Source: Hathewaya proteolytica DSM 3090
Lineage (GTDB): Bacteria > Bacillota > Clostridia > Clostridiales > Clostridiaceae
Length of the DNA: 64,000 nucleotides
Reading direction: 5' to 3'
NCBI RefSeq assembly: GCF_900142225.1
Contig: NZ_FRAD01000008.1
Location: forward strand, 62,001-126,000
The notes beneath the pieces were generated by a model, which saw only the letters and a list, made by a program, of their open reading frames with translations, made no database searches and was not told where the DNA came from. Of this stretch, positions 37,069-46,607 are shown one piece after another (positions within the stretch are counted from its first letter, which is position 1; every line of letters begins with the position of its first letter). The position numbers and the translations under genes are program-made.

Positions 37069-39824
37069 GAAAAGCAGGTAGTACTAGTGAAAATGAAAGA
37101 AGTTGGGCAATTGATTTAATTTCAGATATAAATACATACATTTATGAAAAAAATGATGAGAGCGTAATAAAACATGCTGGTGGAGAAATGAGCCTATCAA
37201 CTGGGGGAGGCTCATTATTCCCAGATACATTGCTATTTGGAGATAAAGGAAAAACAAGTATTTTACAAGGATGGGAATTAAAATATCCTGATACAAGTAT
37301 TGAAGATAAAGAGCTTATTGATAATGCAAAAATTAAGGCAGAATTACTAGGGGTAAATAGTTTTTTAATATGGAATGTATCTATTGCTAAGTTATATGTA
37401 AAAAGTAATGAGTCAGAAGAGTTTAAAGTTATAAAAGAGTGGGATTCATTAGCACACATAACAACTCGTGCAGAAGTAGCATATAATATGCATGAAGTTA
37501 GAAATGAACTTCATATAATTTTAGATGATTTAAATTATTTTTTTAGAAATGGAATATTAAAAAGTGAAAAGGTATTAAATTCAATATCGGGTGAAAAATT
37601 ACTATCATTAATGTTTGATAATATAGAAAATTGTGCTGAATCAATTAAAAATGAATGCATAGTTAATGGAGATTTAAATGATGAAGTATTATTATGGTGG
37701 GATATGGAGGGAATTACTTATGGTAAAAAGGCTAATAAGTGGTTTGAAATATCTAAGCTTGCAATTATTTCATTAATGAATAAGTTTATATTTGCTAATA
37801 TTTTAAAAAAATATAATAGTAAAGCTAATGTAATAGATAGAATAAATGAGGAATCTTCTATTGAGGATTGCCTAGAAACTTTTGATAATATATCAAGTGA
37901 ATGTGATTTTTACAATATATTCGAAGAAAAAATGGGAGAAAGATATATTAATGATGAGTCTTTAAGTATACTACTAAATTTTAATAAATATTTAGTAGAA
38001 TTAGATTTCACAAACTATAATGATACTATCTTAGAAGGGGTATTAACACAGGTAGTAACTAGGAGTAAAAGAAAAGTAGCAGGACAGTTTTCAACACCTA
38101 GAGAGTTAGCAGTCTTTCTTTCAGCATTGACTATTAAGAATAAAAAATCTAGGGTTTTAGACCCGTGTTGTGGAACTGGTACAATTGCTAAAGCTGTTTA
38201 TGATATAAAGAAAGTATCTGGTATTGAGAGTAAAGAAGCAATTAAACAAGTATGGGCAGGAGATAAATTCAGATATCCATTACAGTTTGCAATGTTAGCA
38301 TTAACAAGCCCAGAAAATATGGGACAACAAATAAATATTTACAAAGATGATGTTTTTAATTTATCAGAGGGTGAAAGAATCTCAATACATGATGTAAATA
38401 GTAATAATATTCTTAGTGTTGATTGTGGTAAGTATGATGTTGTAGTATCTAATTTACCATTTGTTCAACAAGAAAATTTACTAGAATTAAATAGTACAGC
38501 TATAGAGTTTATAAATAAAACAAATTCTATATTTAATGGAAGAAGTGATTTATATGCGTATATAGCATTGAAGTTAGATGAAATTTTAACAGAGCAAGGT
38601 AGAATAGGAATTATTGTTTCTAATTCATGGTTAGGGACAGAGTTTGGGGATAAGTTTTTTGAAGAATTGCAAAATAGGTATAACATAGAATGTATAATAA
38701 CATCAGGTAAAGCACGATGGTTTAAGAATGCTGATGTTGTAACTAATATAATTATTTTAAATAAAAGAAATGTTAATATTGAGGATAATATTAAATTTAT
38801 TGTAGTAAATGAAGATATAGCAAAATTAATAGGGAGTGGAGATGTAGTATCACAAGTTGATAATGCTTCTAAGTTAGTTGCAAAAATTAGACAAGGTATA
38901 GATACTAGAGAATTTACTATAAATAACTATTCAACTAATGATATAAAAGAATTGGACAAGATAGGAATGATTAAAAATTCATTATTTACAGATTGTAGAT
39001 GGTTACTAGATTTAAAGGATAAATTAGTACCAATTACGGATTACTTTGTTGTTAAACGTGGAGAACGTAGAGGATGTAATGATTTATTTTATCCTAAAAA
39101 ACATAATATAGAAGAGGAGTATATAGTTCCAGTTATGAAAAAACTAGATACTTCTGCTTATATGATGAATTTGAATGCATCAATTGATGGGTTTGTATGT
39201 GGTAAAACATTGAAGGAATTAGAAGAATTAGGGCATAATGGAGCGAGAAATTGGATAGCTAAATTTGATGGAGCTAAAGATAAAAATGGAAAAATATATA
39301 ATCAAAAATTAGCAAGAGCTAATATTCATTGGTATGAGATGTCATTAAATAGTACTTTCGATATAGGATTATTGATTAATCCTGATGAAAGATTATTCTT
39401 CTCAAAAGCACCTTACCCTGTTTTTTTTGACCAAAGATTAACAGGTTTAGTTAGGAATAACAATAATGATGACTTATCAATATTAGTAGCAATGTTAAAT
39501 AGTATATTAGGAATTTTCTATATAGAAGCGATTGGATTTGGTAGAGGATTAGGTGTCTTAGACATAAATAAAAGTAAAGTTGAAGAACGTTTTAGAATGC
39601 TAAATCCACAATTAATTTCTGAAGATGATAAAGAAAATATAAAAGATTTATATAATAAGCTAGAAGCTAGAGGGGTAAAACCTATTATGGATGAATTATC
39701 ACAAAATGATAGAATTAATTTTGATAAAGCCGTATTAAGAGCTTTTGGATTAGAAGAATATTATGATAGGATAAAAATATCATTATTACAGCTATTCAAA
39801 ATAAGAAAATCAGTAGGTAAATAA
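37065..39824 (+). CDS. Type IIG-like restriction-methylation enzyme
   Basis: A 919-residue protein. The N-terminal part has PDTLLFGD and QGWELKYPD, the spacing and residues of a PD-(D/E)XK nuclease (near residues 52-76). The middle carries the adenine methyltransferase: GQFSTPRELAVFL, DPCCGTGTIAKAV (motif I near residue 368) and VVSNLPFV (NPPF-type motif, with Leu for Pro, near 465). The C-terminal 300 residues resemble a target recognition domain. Together with the preceding methyltransferase it would cut and methylate DNA. DISARM or BREX partners are absent. Confidence 0.78.
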   Translation: MRKAGSTSENERSWAIDLISDINTYIYEKNDESVIKHAGGEMSLSTGGGSLFPDTLLFGDKGKTSILQGWELKYPDTSIEDKELIDNAKIKAELLGVNSFLIWNVSIAKLYVKSNESEEFKVIKEWDSLAHITTRAEVAYNMHEVRNELHIILDDLNYFFRNGILKSEKVLNSISGEKLLSLMFDNIENCAESIKNECIVNGDLNDEVLLWWDMEGITYGKKANKWFEISKLAIISLMNKFIFANILKKYNSKANVIDRINEESSIEDCLETFDNISSECDFYNIFEEKMGERYINDESLSILLNFNKYLVELDFTNYNDTILEGVLTQVVTRSKRKVAGQFSTPRELAVFLSALTIKNKKSRVLDPCCGTGTIAKAVYDIKKVSGIESKEAIKQVWAGDKFRYPLQFAMLALTSPENMGQQINIYKDDVFNLSEGERISIHDVNSNNILSVDCGKYDVVVSNLPFVQQENLLELNSTAIEFINKTNSIFNGRSDLYAYIALKLDEILTEQGRIGIIVSNSWLGTEFGDKFFEELQNRYNIECIITSGKARWFKNADVVTNIIILNKRNVNIEDNIKFIVVNEDIAKLIGSGDVVSQVDNASKLVAKIRQGIDTREFTINNYSTNDIKELDKIGMIKNSLFTDCRWLLDLKDKLVPITDYFVVKRGERRGCNDLFYPKKHNIEEEYIVPVMKKLDTSAYMMNLNASIDGFVCGKTLKELEELGHNGARNWIAKFDGAKDKNGKIYNQKLARANIHWYEMSLNSTFDIGLLINPDERLFFSKAPYPVFFDQRLTGLVRNNNNDDLSILVAMLNSILGIFYIEAIGFGRGLGVLDINKSKVEERFRMLNPQLISEDDKENIKDLYNKLEARGVKPIMDELSQNDRINFDKAVLRAFGLEEYYDRIKISLLQLFKIRKSVGK

Positions 39825-39886
39825 GAACATAAAATAAACAGGTATGAAATAAAAATACTTTTTAAATATATATTATATTTACAATA

Positions 39887-39924
39887 AAAGTTCTTACACT
39901 TGTAATGAGTGTAAGAACTTTTTT
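39887..39924 (+). terminator. Intrinsic terminator
   Basis: AAAGTTCTTACACT pairs with AGTGTAAGAACTTT and a T run follows: a strong terminator of the RM operon. Confidence 0.85.
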
Positions 39925-39945
39925 CTGTAGAGGGGGATATATATA

Positions 39946-40284
39946 ATGAGAAAGATTTATAATGAAAGTCAGTTTTTAGAGCTAAGTAAATATTCAAGAG
40001 AAATTATTGAAAGTACTAGAGAAATAATTTCTATACTAAATGAAAATTATGGGGAGGATAGAGAGGTTGACAATGATTTAGGTGGATATATACTTATAGC
40101 AGAAAATATCGTAGATATCGAAGTATTGAAGCAAGATAAATTACAAGGTTTAGTGCCAGAATATACTGATGTCATTGAATGTAGTGAAGGAGTTAATTGG
40201 ACTTCTTCACTATTTTTACTTTCAAGTGATTTTTCAATTCTAGTAGTAACAACCGAAGAACTTTCTAAGTTCCTATTAGAATAA
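39946..40284 (+). CDS. Hypothetical protein
   Basis: A 112-residue acidic protein after AGAGGGGGA. Mostly helical at the start, with no cysteine pair, signal peptide or motif I recognise. It begins a run of small genes (39946-41525) closely spaced on one strand, typical of phage-like or SCC-like early regions. Confidence 0.6.
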   Translation: MRKIYNESQFLELSKYSREIIESTREIISILNENYGEDREVDNDLGGYILIAENIVDIEVLKQDKLQGLVPEYTDVIECSEGVNWTSSLFLLSSDFSILVVTTEELSKFLLE

Positions 40285-40304
40285 GATAAGGAGGTTAAAT
40301 TGAT

Positions 40305-40610
40305 GTGAGTAAGAAAAGCGAAGATAAGATAATCAAAGAAACTAAGTACTGTAAGATAATAAACCAAGGAAAAGTTGGAGATGATGAGTATACATATACA
40401 ATTGAAAAAATCTATATCAAAGAGCTAAAAAGAAATGAAGTAAGGTTCTGTGTATATAAAGCAACCAGAAGAGGTGATGAAACATATATTCCAAGAAGCC
40501 TTGATGTGACTGAATTAGAGTTATTAGAGCTAATAAAAGAATCAATAAAGAATCAAGTATTTTCAGAAGAATTTATAACAATGTTAAAACAAGAAATAAG
40601 CAAAGTATAA
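40305..40610 (+). CDS. Hypothetical protein, GTG start
   Basis: A 101-residue charged protein. The start is GTG at 40305, preceded by GGAGGT; an ATG two bases earlier is in another frame and stops immediately. Mixed lysine/glutamate composition suggests a small cytosolic or nucleic-acid-related protein. No family recognised. Confidence 0.55.
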   Translation: MSKKSEDKIIKETKYCKIINQGKVGDDEYTYTIEKIYIKELKRNEVRFCVYKATRRGDETYIPRSLDVTELELLELIKESIKNQVFSEEFITMLKQEISKV

Positions 40611-40671
40611 AGTCTTAATTACTATTGATGTAGTGATTAAGACTTTTATTATTTTTAGGAGGTAGAAGGTA

Positions 40672-40770
40672 ATGAAAAGAATTTTATGTGTAGGCGTAAT
40701 TAGAAATGGAAAGATAACTATAAAAACTTGTAATGAAAAGGAGATAGAGAAGTATGTTCAAGAAAAATAA
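40672..40770 (+). CDS. Small 32-residue protein
   Basis: A short frame MKRILCVGVIRNGKITI... after a very good AGGAGGT, 4-8 bases away. It overlaps the next gene by 17 bases. The strong ribosome-binding site and tight packing make it likely to be translated; function unknown. Confidence 0.45.
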   Translation: MKRILCVGVIRNGKITIKTCNEKEIEKYVQEK

Positions 40771-41065
40771 TAGATATGTAACTAGAGGAGTAAATGAGGA
40801 AATTGATATAAGATTACAACTTATTATATGGAGTATGATTGATAAGTTGAATGATGAAGGAAATGTTGAGCTAGATTACTTACAAGTGTTCAAGCTAAGA
40901 AAAGAAGATAATAAGATTGTAATAAATCAAAGTCAAGAAGTTCCTAAATATTCAAGAACATATGAAATAGAGTTAGAAGATATTGAGATTGATAATGAAA
41001 TTAAGGTATATGTAATAGACAACGGAGTTGAAGGGAGTACTATGTTATTTCCTTGGGAATATTGA
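40754..41065 (+). CDS. Hypothetical protein
   Basis: A 103-residue acidic protein starting MFKKNNRYVTRGV, within the packed run of small genes. AAAGGAGA lies upstream. The C-terminal half contains RTYEIELEDIEIDNEIKVYV, suggesting a beta-rich fold. No family recognised. Confidence 0.55.
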   Translation: MFKKNNRYVTRGVNEEIDIRLQLIIWSMIDKLNDEGNVELDYLQVFKLRKEDNKIVINQSQEVPKYSRTYEIELEDIEIDNEIKVYVIDNGVEGSTMLFPWEY

Positions 41066-41081
41066 TGAGATGGGGGAAAAA

Positions 41082-41207
41082 ATGAAGAAGTTAAGTAAAG
41101 AAAAGACCTTTGATTATGATAGTAAAGAGCTTTTAGGAGTAATGCGTTTCGACTTCTATGATGGAGGACTTTCTAATCAATGGAATCCAAGAGAATTAAT
41201 AATATAA
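41082..41207 (+). CDS. Small 41-residue protein
   Basis: A short frame starting MKKLSKEKTF and ending RELII, preceded by GGGGG. It stops immediately before the TTG of the next frame. Contains two aromatic/acidic stretches (DYDSKELLG, RFDFYDGG). Function unknown. Confidence 0.4.
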   Translation: MKKLSKEKTFDYDSKELLGVMRFDFYDGGLSNQWNPRELII

Positions 41208-41429
41208 TTGAATGATAGAAAAGAAATAAACCTAAAGAAGTTACAAGAAGAACTAAATTACATTCAGTTTATATTGATAAGGGACTTCAATAAAGTTGTA
41301 GAGCTATGTAATGGTATAGGTTATGATAAAGAAGCTTTAGTATATATAGAGCTTGAAGAAGGTAAGTATGTAGTAAAGTTAATACCTGTACTAGATAGTT
41401 ACTCATACATATACATTTATAAGAGATAG
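41208..41429 (+). CDS. Hypothetical protein, probable TTG start
   Basis: A 73-residue frame starting with TTG directly after the preceding stop codon, which suggests translational coupling. The C-terminal half is rich in Ile and Tyr (YSYIYIYKR). No family recognised. Confidence 0.4.
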   Translation: MNDRKEINLKKLQEELNYIQFILIRDFNKVVELCNGIGYDKEALVYIELEEGKYVVKLIPVLDSYSYIYIYKR

Positions 41430-41441
41430 GAGGAGAAATTA

Positions 41442-41525
41442 ATGGATATTGTAACAGTAATAAAAGTAGTTGGAACAATACTAACAGTTGTAGCAACATC
41501 AGTAGAAGCAATAAATAAGAAGTAG
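41442..41525 (+). CDS. Tiny 27-residue hydrophobic peptide
   Basis: MDIVTVIKVVGTILTVVATS is a single predicted membrane span, with a Lys-Lys end. GGAGG lies eight bases before the ATG. It could be a phage-type or toxin-like membrane peptide, but there is no antitoxin RNA that I can identify. Confidence 0.4.
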   Translation: MDIVTVIKVVGTILTVVATSVEAINKK

Positions 41526-42183
41526 TAAACAAAGAATTAATAAGTATAATAATGAAAGTAATAGGGGGCAAAGGGGGCAGAGTGGAAGAGAAAATTGCAT
41601 AGTAACTTTCAAGTTGATGAAACTAAAAATACTTTTCTAAAATCTCTACCACCTATCCCCCTTTTCAACCTAAAGTAAAAAATGTTTATATTTTTTTAGT
41701 AGTTAATAAATACTAATGATTATAAGTTAAGAAATTAAGAAGTGATTAATAAAGAAAAGCGAAATAAGAAGTCATAAACATAAGAAAATAATAATAGATA
41801 CCTTTACTTGAAATATGAGAAAACAATAGACAATCCTAGTCATTCAGTAGGAGGAATACTTCAAAAAGCTATGATAACACATCAGAAAACAGAGATTTCA
41901 TAAAGAGTGAATAAATAATAGCAATCAGAATAAAAGCTACGAATAAAGGCTAAATAAACTGTTTTTACTGATATGTTCAAATATATATTATAAATATGAT
42001 AAAAGAGTTAATGTTTCTAATGAAAGAAACATTAACTCTTTTCTATATAGTTACAAAGAAAGGAGTAAGAATAGTTAAAAGATTATAAGTGATTTTACAA
42101 TAGAAAATCACTTGTTTTATCAATCTTATAAAAAACTTATAAAGAAAGTAAGATTATATTAAGTTAAAAAAGGAGGTGATGGA
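41526..42183. other. 658-bp gene-free stretch with two strong hairpins
   Basis: I see no convincing gene. It contains a G-rich block (GGGGGCAAAGGGGGC near 41562), a perfect 17-bp hairpin with T-rich end at 42001-42042, and a second one near 42088-42118 (AAGTGATTTT with AAAATCACTT, then TTGTTTT). The unusual length, G-block and hairpins could hold a non-coding RNA or promoters. Confidence 0.4.
42001..42042 (+). terminator. Perfect 17-bp hairpin
   Basis: AAAAGAGTTAATGTTTC at 42001-42017 pairs base for base with 42026-42042; the loop is eight bases. It ends in TTTT and would terminate transcription from the small-gene operon. Confidence 0.7.
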
Positions 42184-42474
42184 ATGGGCAATATGAGGAA
42201 GAAGAGTGAAAATTACAGAGGTATCTATAAGGATATGGTTGAAGTTTTAGGGCATGAGATAACATTAAAAGTATATGAGAATTATAAAGGTCAGCAGATA
42301 ACATTTCCAGTGAGATTATATTCGGATAAATATGTAATTGATTATTTAAATAAGTATTATGATGGAAAGAACCTAAAACAGATATCAAGGAAATTAGGAT
42401 ATACATGTAATTGGCTACAAAAAGTAATAAAAAAAAATGGGATAAACAAAAGGAAGAGAGGAGAAAAGAAATAA
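42184..42474 (+). CDS. Mor-like transcription activator (helix-turn-helix)
   Basis: A 96-residue protein after AGGAGGTG. The second half, LNKYYDGKNLKQISRKLGYT followed by CNWLQKVIKK, has the shape of the helix-turn-helix in the Mor family (phage Mu middle operon regulator). It could activate the genes downstream. Basic C-terminus (KRKRGEKK). Confidence 0.55.
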   Translation: MGNMRKKSENYRGIYKDMVEVLGHEITLKVYENYKGQQITFPVRLYSDKYVIDYLNKYYDGKNLKQISRKLGYTCNWLQKVIKKNGINKRKRGEKK

Positions 42475-42800
42475 TGAATATTTTTGATGCAGGTGGATTA
42501 GTATCTTTTGTAGCATTAGTAATGAGTTTAATAGTAGGAATAGGTATATATATGCTACTAAATAATTTGTTTGAGATTAAACATTTTGGATTTGGGGCAT
42601 TGATAAGTTTCTTCTTTGGTTGTGTTCTTGCTGGAGCTTTTATCGTTAATATTATTGCTGGTTTATTAGGTGGTTTCCTTTCTGTAGTATGGGGATTAGC
42701 AAAGATAATAGCTATAATTGCAATACTAGGTTATGGTATAATATTAATTTATAATAAAGTAACTGCTAAAAAGCAGAATAAGCATAAGGGTGATAAGTAG
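42474..42800 (+). CDS. Small integral membrane protein
   Basis: I begin at the ATG at 42474, whose first base overlaps the preceding stop (TAATG) and which has GAGAGGAG upstream; 108 residues. Three hydrophobic segments (residues ~8-30, 38-62, 68-88) and a lysine-rich tail. Function unknown; the coupling suggests joint expression with the regulator. Confidence 0.55.
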   Translation: MNIFDAGGLVSFVALVMSLIVGIGIYMLLNNLFEIKHFGFGALISFFFGCVLAGAFIVNIIAGLLGGFLSVVWGLAKIIAIIAILGYGIILIYNKVTAKKQNKHKGDK

Positions 42801-42802
42801 TT

Positions 42803-43657
42803 ATGAATATAAAAGGTAGAGAAATTAAAGTTAATAAAAATATTTTAATTATTGTAGGGGTAATAGTTTTTATAACCATTGGTTTTATAGGTAAAGGTAA
42901 TAATGAAGAAAAGAGAATGATTGAAAATACTGTTAAAGCAATAGAAGCAAGAGATTATGATTATGCAGAGGAAGCATTGGCAAGTGTAGTAGATGGTAAT
43001 AATAAGAAAGTGGACAAGTTGTGGAATATTATAAAATGTTACAAGGGTGCACAAACAGAATTTTATGCAGGTAATATTAATAAGGCAAATGAGTATTTAG
43101 AAGACATGAATAATGAATATAAAAAATATGATACATTAAAAGAGGATGTTGAAAAATTAAAGGCTGATGTAAAAGAAAGGGAAGCATTCATAGAGGAGAT
43201 ACGAGGGAAAATTCCTGAATATGAAAAGGTACTTAAGAATAAAGAATATGAGAAGTATAATGAGATTCAAGGGGAGATTAAAGAAATAGGTAATAAAGAT
43301 TTTTACTTTAAATTACCACAAGATATTTTAACTAAATTAAATAAATTAGAGCTTAGTTTGGGAGAAGGTATTGGAGAATATAATTCAATAAAAGCGGAAA
43401 AGCAGAAACAGGATGAAGAAAAAGAATCGAAAGCGATTGCTGAAAAATTCACACCAGAGATGGCTAAAGAATACGCCGAAAAAGATACTAATATAAACAC
43501 TGGTAATACAAGATTAGAAATCATTTCTACACCAGAATATGATGAAGCTGGAATAAAGTATTACAAGGTTGCTGTTTATTTAAAAGATAGTAATGAATTG
43601 ATGTACTATTATGCAGTTTATGCCACAGGTGGAACACAGTTTTTAAGTTATAACTAA
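42803..43657 (+). CDS. Membrane-anchored coiled-coil protein
   Basis: A 284-residue protein with a single N-terminal transmembrane segment (ILIIVGVIVFITIGFIGK), then long charged helices (residues 30-210) that look like coiled coil, and a short beta-like C-terminus. Begins 3 bases after the preceding gene. Similar form to phage superinfection or replication-anchoring proteins, but no family is certain. Confidence 0.5.
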   Translation: MNIKGREIKVNKNILIIVGVIVFITIGFIGKGNNEEKRMIENTVKAIEARDYDYAEEALASVVDGNNKKVDKLWNIIKCYKGAQTEFYAGNINKANEYLEDMNNEYKKYDTLKEDVEKLKADVKEREAFIEEIRGKIPEYEKVLKNKEYEKYNEIQGEIKEIGNKDFYFKLPQDILTKLNKLELSLGEGIGEYNSIKAEKQKQDEEKESKAIAEKFTPEMAKEYAEKDTNINTGNTRLEIISTPEYDEAGIKYYKVAVYLKDSNELMYYYAVYATGGTQFLSYN

Positions 43658-43661
43658 GTTT

Positions 43662-43708
43662 TAATAAAGCTTTATTTATCATTAGAGATAGATAAAGCTT
43701 TATTTTTC
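43662..43708 (+). terminator. Intrinsic terminator
   Basis: AATAAAGCTTTAT near 43663-43675 and ATAAAGCTTTATT near 43692-43704 form a stem with a T run after it, ending the membrane-protein operon. The 270 bp before the next gene is AT-rich, with a tandem AGAAGTAT near 43770-43786 and no gene. Confidence 0.6.
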
Positions 43709-43930
43709 TATTTTTTTTTATTAAAATAAAAATTATTTTAACTTAATTTTTATTAGAAGAATATTTGATATAGAAGTATAGAAGTATAGTAATAAATTTT
43801 TTATTATTAAAGTTTATTATAAAATATAATTGTTATCGTTAAATTTATATGGCAATAGTAACGATATTTTCATTACATAACAGAGGTAAGAATTTTATAT
43901 AAATAATTATTAACGAGGAGAAACTAAATT

Positions 43931-45034
43931 ATGACAAAGGTAAATGATAGTAAAAATGATAGTAATAAGTGTGTAAATGAATATTTAAATGGAGCAGATA
44001 AATATTATTTATCTGGGAAATATGATATATCTATTAGAACTATTGATAGATGGATATTAGATTTGGGAGTAAGTAAGGTTAAACTTAGGATTTTAAGAAG
44101 ACATGATAAGATATCAATGGATATACAATATGAAGTATTTAAAGCATTAGGTAGTAATCCTATATTTTATGGATACAATGACTCAGAATGGAATATAAAT
44201 AGAGTTATTAACTATATAAAAAGGACATATGGTATTGAAGTTAATAGGAGAATGGCAGCGGTTTTGATGGAAGACGCAAGAGCTTTAGGTTATATATATA
44301 AAACAGAGCAAGTTTATGATGATATAGGAAGGTTAGATGAGTTAGGATATAGTATAGTGTTACTAGATTATATTAAAATTGGTAGGATTAAGAGATTAGA
44401 GGTAGAACCATTAGGTATAAGAGATTATACAGAGGATGTACTTGATGTAAATCTTGTAATTGGGAGGGCTAATGAAAAGATATATTTAGATGTTATTGTA
44501 TCAGAATTGGAAATAGTTGATAAAGAAAAGAGGGTTGTTATATATAAAACTAGTGATGAACAAAGTAGAATTAAGCAAAGGATTCAGAGAAAGTCAATTA
44601 TAAATGATAAGTATGATTTATTGAATAGAATCAAGAAATCAGAAAGAACACAAAATATTGTATTTATAAGCAAGTATGATAAAGATATTGAAAAGTTACA
44701 AAGAAAGAGAAGTAATATAAAATATTTTATCGTAGATGAAGGGATATATAGTGAATTACTACAAAGTAAGTATGAGGGTAACTATGTTAAACCAATAGCA
44801 CAGTATATGTATGATGATAATAATAAAAACAGACGTTTTAGGAATGTAGCAGATATAAGCAATACAGTACAGGGAAAGGTAGAATCATATGTCTCAAAAG
44901 TTACTAAATATAAAAATAGCATTAGAAATGATATAAAAATAAAAAATGAAAAAGAAGATATATTACATATAAATGGCGAAAATAAAGAAAAACTCTTTAA
45001 AATAATAAATGATAACTTTATATATAACATTTAA
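43931..45034 (+). CDS. Helix-turn-helix protein of unknown function near the replication gene
   Basis: A 367-residue basic protein. Residues ~25-45 (YYLSGKYDISIRTIDRWILD) look like a helix-turn-helix of transposase or replication-initiator type. The middle is beta-rich (LEVEPLGIRDYTEDVLDVNL), the end highly charged. It lies just upstream of the D5-type helicase and could bind an origin or regulate it; that is inference from place. GAGGAG precedes the ATG. A terminator follows (AAGACAGAG pairs with CTCTGTCTT at 45033-45059). Confidence 0.5.
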   Translation: MTKVNDSKNDSNKCVNEYLNGADKYYLSGKYDISIRTIDRWILDLGVSKVKLRILRRHDKISMDIQYEVFKALGSNPIFYGYNDSEWNINRVINYIKRTYGIEVNRRMAAVLMEDARALGYIYKTEQVYDDIGRLDELGYSIVLLDYIKIGRIKRLEVEPLGIRDYTEDVLDVNLVIGRANEKIYLDVIVSELEIVDKEKRVVIYKTSDEQSRIKQRIQRKSIINDKYDLLNRIKKSERTQNIVFISKYDKDIEKLQRKRSNIKYFIVDEGIYSELLQSKYEGNYVKPIAQYMYDDNNKNRRFRNVADISNTVQGKVESYVSKVTKYKNSIRNDIKIKNEKEDILHINGENKEKLFKIINDNFIYNI

Positions 45035-45206
45035 GACAGAGAAGAAAGTACTCTGTCTTTTAATTTTATATTAAGTCCATTGAGGTGAGAAAAAAATGCC
45101 CATATCTTATAATAGTTCTTGTAAGTAATGAAGAAACGCCAAGGAAAAATAAAGGTGATAAAGAGAAAAAATAAGGTTATAAAAGTATAAATAAGGAGGG
45201 GAAAAG

Positions 45207-46607
45207 ATGACAGAACAAGAGCAATGGCAAGAATTTTTGAATATGGGATTCATAGTTAAGGAAAGAACAGGTGAAATACTGGGTTTGAATGCAAATCTAT
45301 TTGCATCATACATAGATAGAAGATTTAAATTAATTTACACCAAAGAAGATTTTTACAATTACAAAGAAAAGTTAGGAAAATGGATTAAGGTTGAAGATAT
45401 GAAAATGAGGACTACCTTAAGAAAAATTCTCCTTAGCTACTGTGATAGTATTTGGACAAGAAAGCTAGAGGATGAATATATAGAAGCATTAAAAAGAACT
45501 GTATTCTTTGAAGGAGAACTAAATAGTAATAGAAGATTTATAAATATGCTTAATGGGATGTATGATTTAGAAACTCATACATTAATAGAGCATAGTTATA
45601 CGTACTACAGCACTATTCAAATTCCTATTGAATATGACCCAAAGGCTGAATGTCCTAGCTTTCAAAGATTCTTAGATGAGTCGTTTTTAGGGGATGAAGA
45701 GTCAATAAAAGTAGCTGAGGAATGGTTAGGCTATTCCATGACATCTGAAACTAAAGCTCAAAAAGCGTTAGTACTATATGCAAAAGGTAGAAATGGAAAA
45801 GGCGTATATCTTCACATACTAGGAAAATGTGTAGGAAAAGAAAATACTACTAATATAGCAATCACGGAATTAAGCAATTCATTCATGCGTTCAACTTTAA
45901 ATAACAAACTAGCTAACATATGCAGTGAAATGGAGTTAAATAGTAAAAGCTTAAATACTCAGTATTTCAAGATGATAACTGGTGAGGATGACATAATGGC
46001 TGAGGAAAAATATAAACAAGCTTATTCACTTAAGCCAACAGTAAAACTAATTTACTCAACTAATAATTTACCTCATACAAAGGATGTTACATTAGGTTTT
46101 AAGAGAAGATTATGTGTTCTTCACTTTAGAAATACTGTAGCAGAAAAGGATATTGATATAAATCTAAAGGAAAAACTAGAGAAAGAGCTTTCGGGGATAT
46201 TTAATCTAGCAATGAAAGGCTTGAAAAGACTAGTAGATAATAACTATCAATTTACTAAATGCAGTATTTCAGATGAATTACTGAAAGAGTATGAAAAAGA
46301 TCTTAACCCTATGATTTCTTTCTTTGAAGAGTGCATTGAGCAAGCTGATGAGACTTATAGGGAAGACAGAAAGATAATTTACAATACTTTTAAAGTGTGG
46401 GCTGATGCTAATGGGATGAAGGGTTATGCAGATATAAGTTCTAGAAAATTCTGGACTAAATTTAATGAGCAAATGGAATTTTTAGAATACGAGTATAAAA
46501 CGGGACATTCTAATAAACTTAGCTATTACACAGGAGTAAAAGTTGTAGGAGAATACAGGATTGATAAGAACCATCCAATGTACAATGGATTTCCATTGGG
46601 TGGATAG
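45207..46607 (+). CDS. Replication helicase of the D5/P4 primase-helicase type
   Basis: A 466-residue protein. Residues ~95-150 fit the D5_N region (LNGMYDLETHTLIEHS, QIPIEYDPKAECPSF). The superfamily-3-type helicase core has Walker A YAKGRNGKGVYLHILG near residue 190 and the family's later motif STNNLPHTKDVTLGFKRRL near residue 285. Phage and satellite elements use such proteins to load at an origin and unwind it. SCC elements also carry a replicative helicase near ccr; this is the likely equivalent. AAGGAGGGG precedes the start. Confidence 0.85.
   Translation: MTEQEQWQEFLNMGFIVKERTGEILGLNANLFASYIDRRFKLIYTKEDFYNYKEKLGKWIKVEDMKMRTTLRKILLSYCDSIWTRKLEDEYIEALKRTVFFEGELNSNRRFINMLNGMYDLETHTLIEHSYTYYSTIQIPIEYDPKAECPSFQRFLDESFLGDEESIKVAEEWLGYSMTSETKAQKALVLYAKGRNGKGVYLHILGKCVGKENTTNIAITELSNSFMRSTLNNKLANICSEMELNSKSLNTQYFKMITGEDDIMAEEKYKQAYSLKPTVKLIYSTNNLPHTKDVTLGFKRRLCVLHFRNTVAEKDIDINLKEKLEKELSGIFNLAMKGLKRLVDNNYQFTKCSISDELLKEYEKDLNPMISFFEECIEQADETYREDRKIIYNTFKVWADANGMKGYADISSRKFWTKFNEQMEFLEYEYKTGHSNKLSYYTGVKVVGEYRIDKNHPMYNGFPLGG

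Noticed and set aside
36274..39824. BREX or DISARM core
   Set aside because: Only methyltransferase and nuclease-methyltransferase functions are present; PglZ, BrxC-like ATPase, helicase and PLD partners are missing.
45128..45190. 20-codon basic peptide before the helicase gene
   Set aside because: No adequate ribosome-binding site; such short frames are expected by chance.
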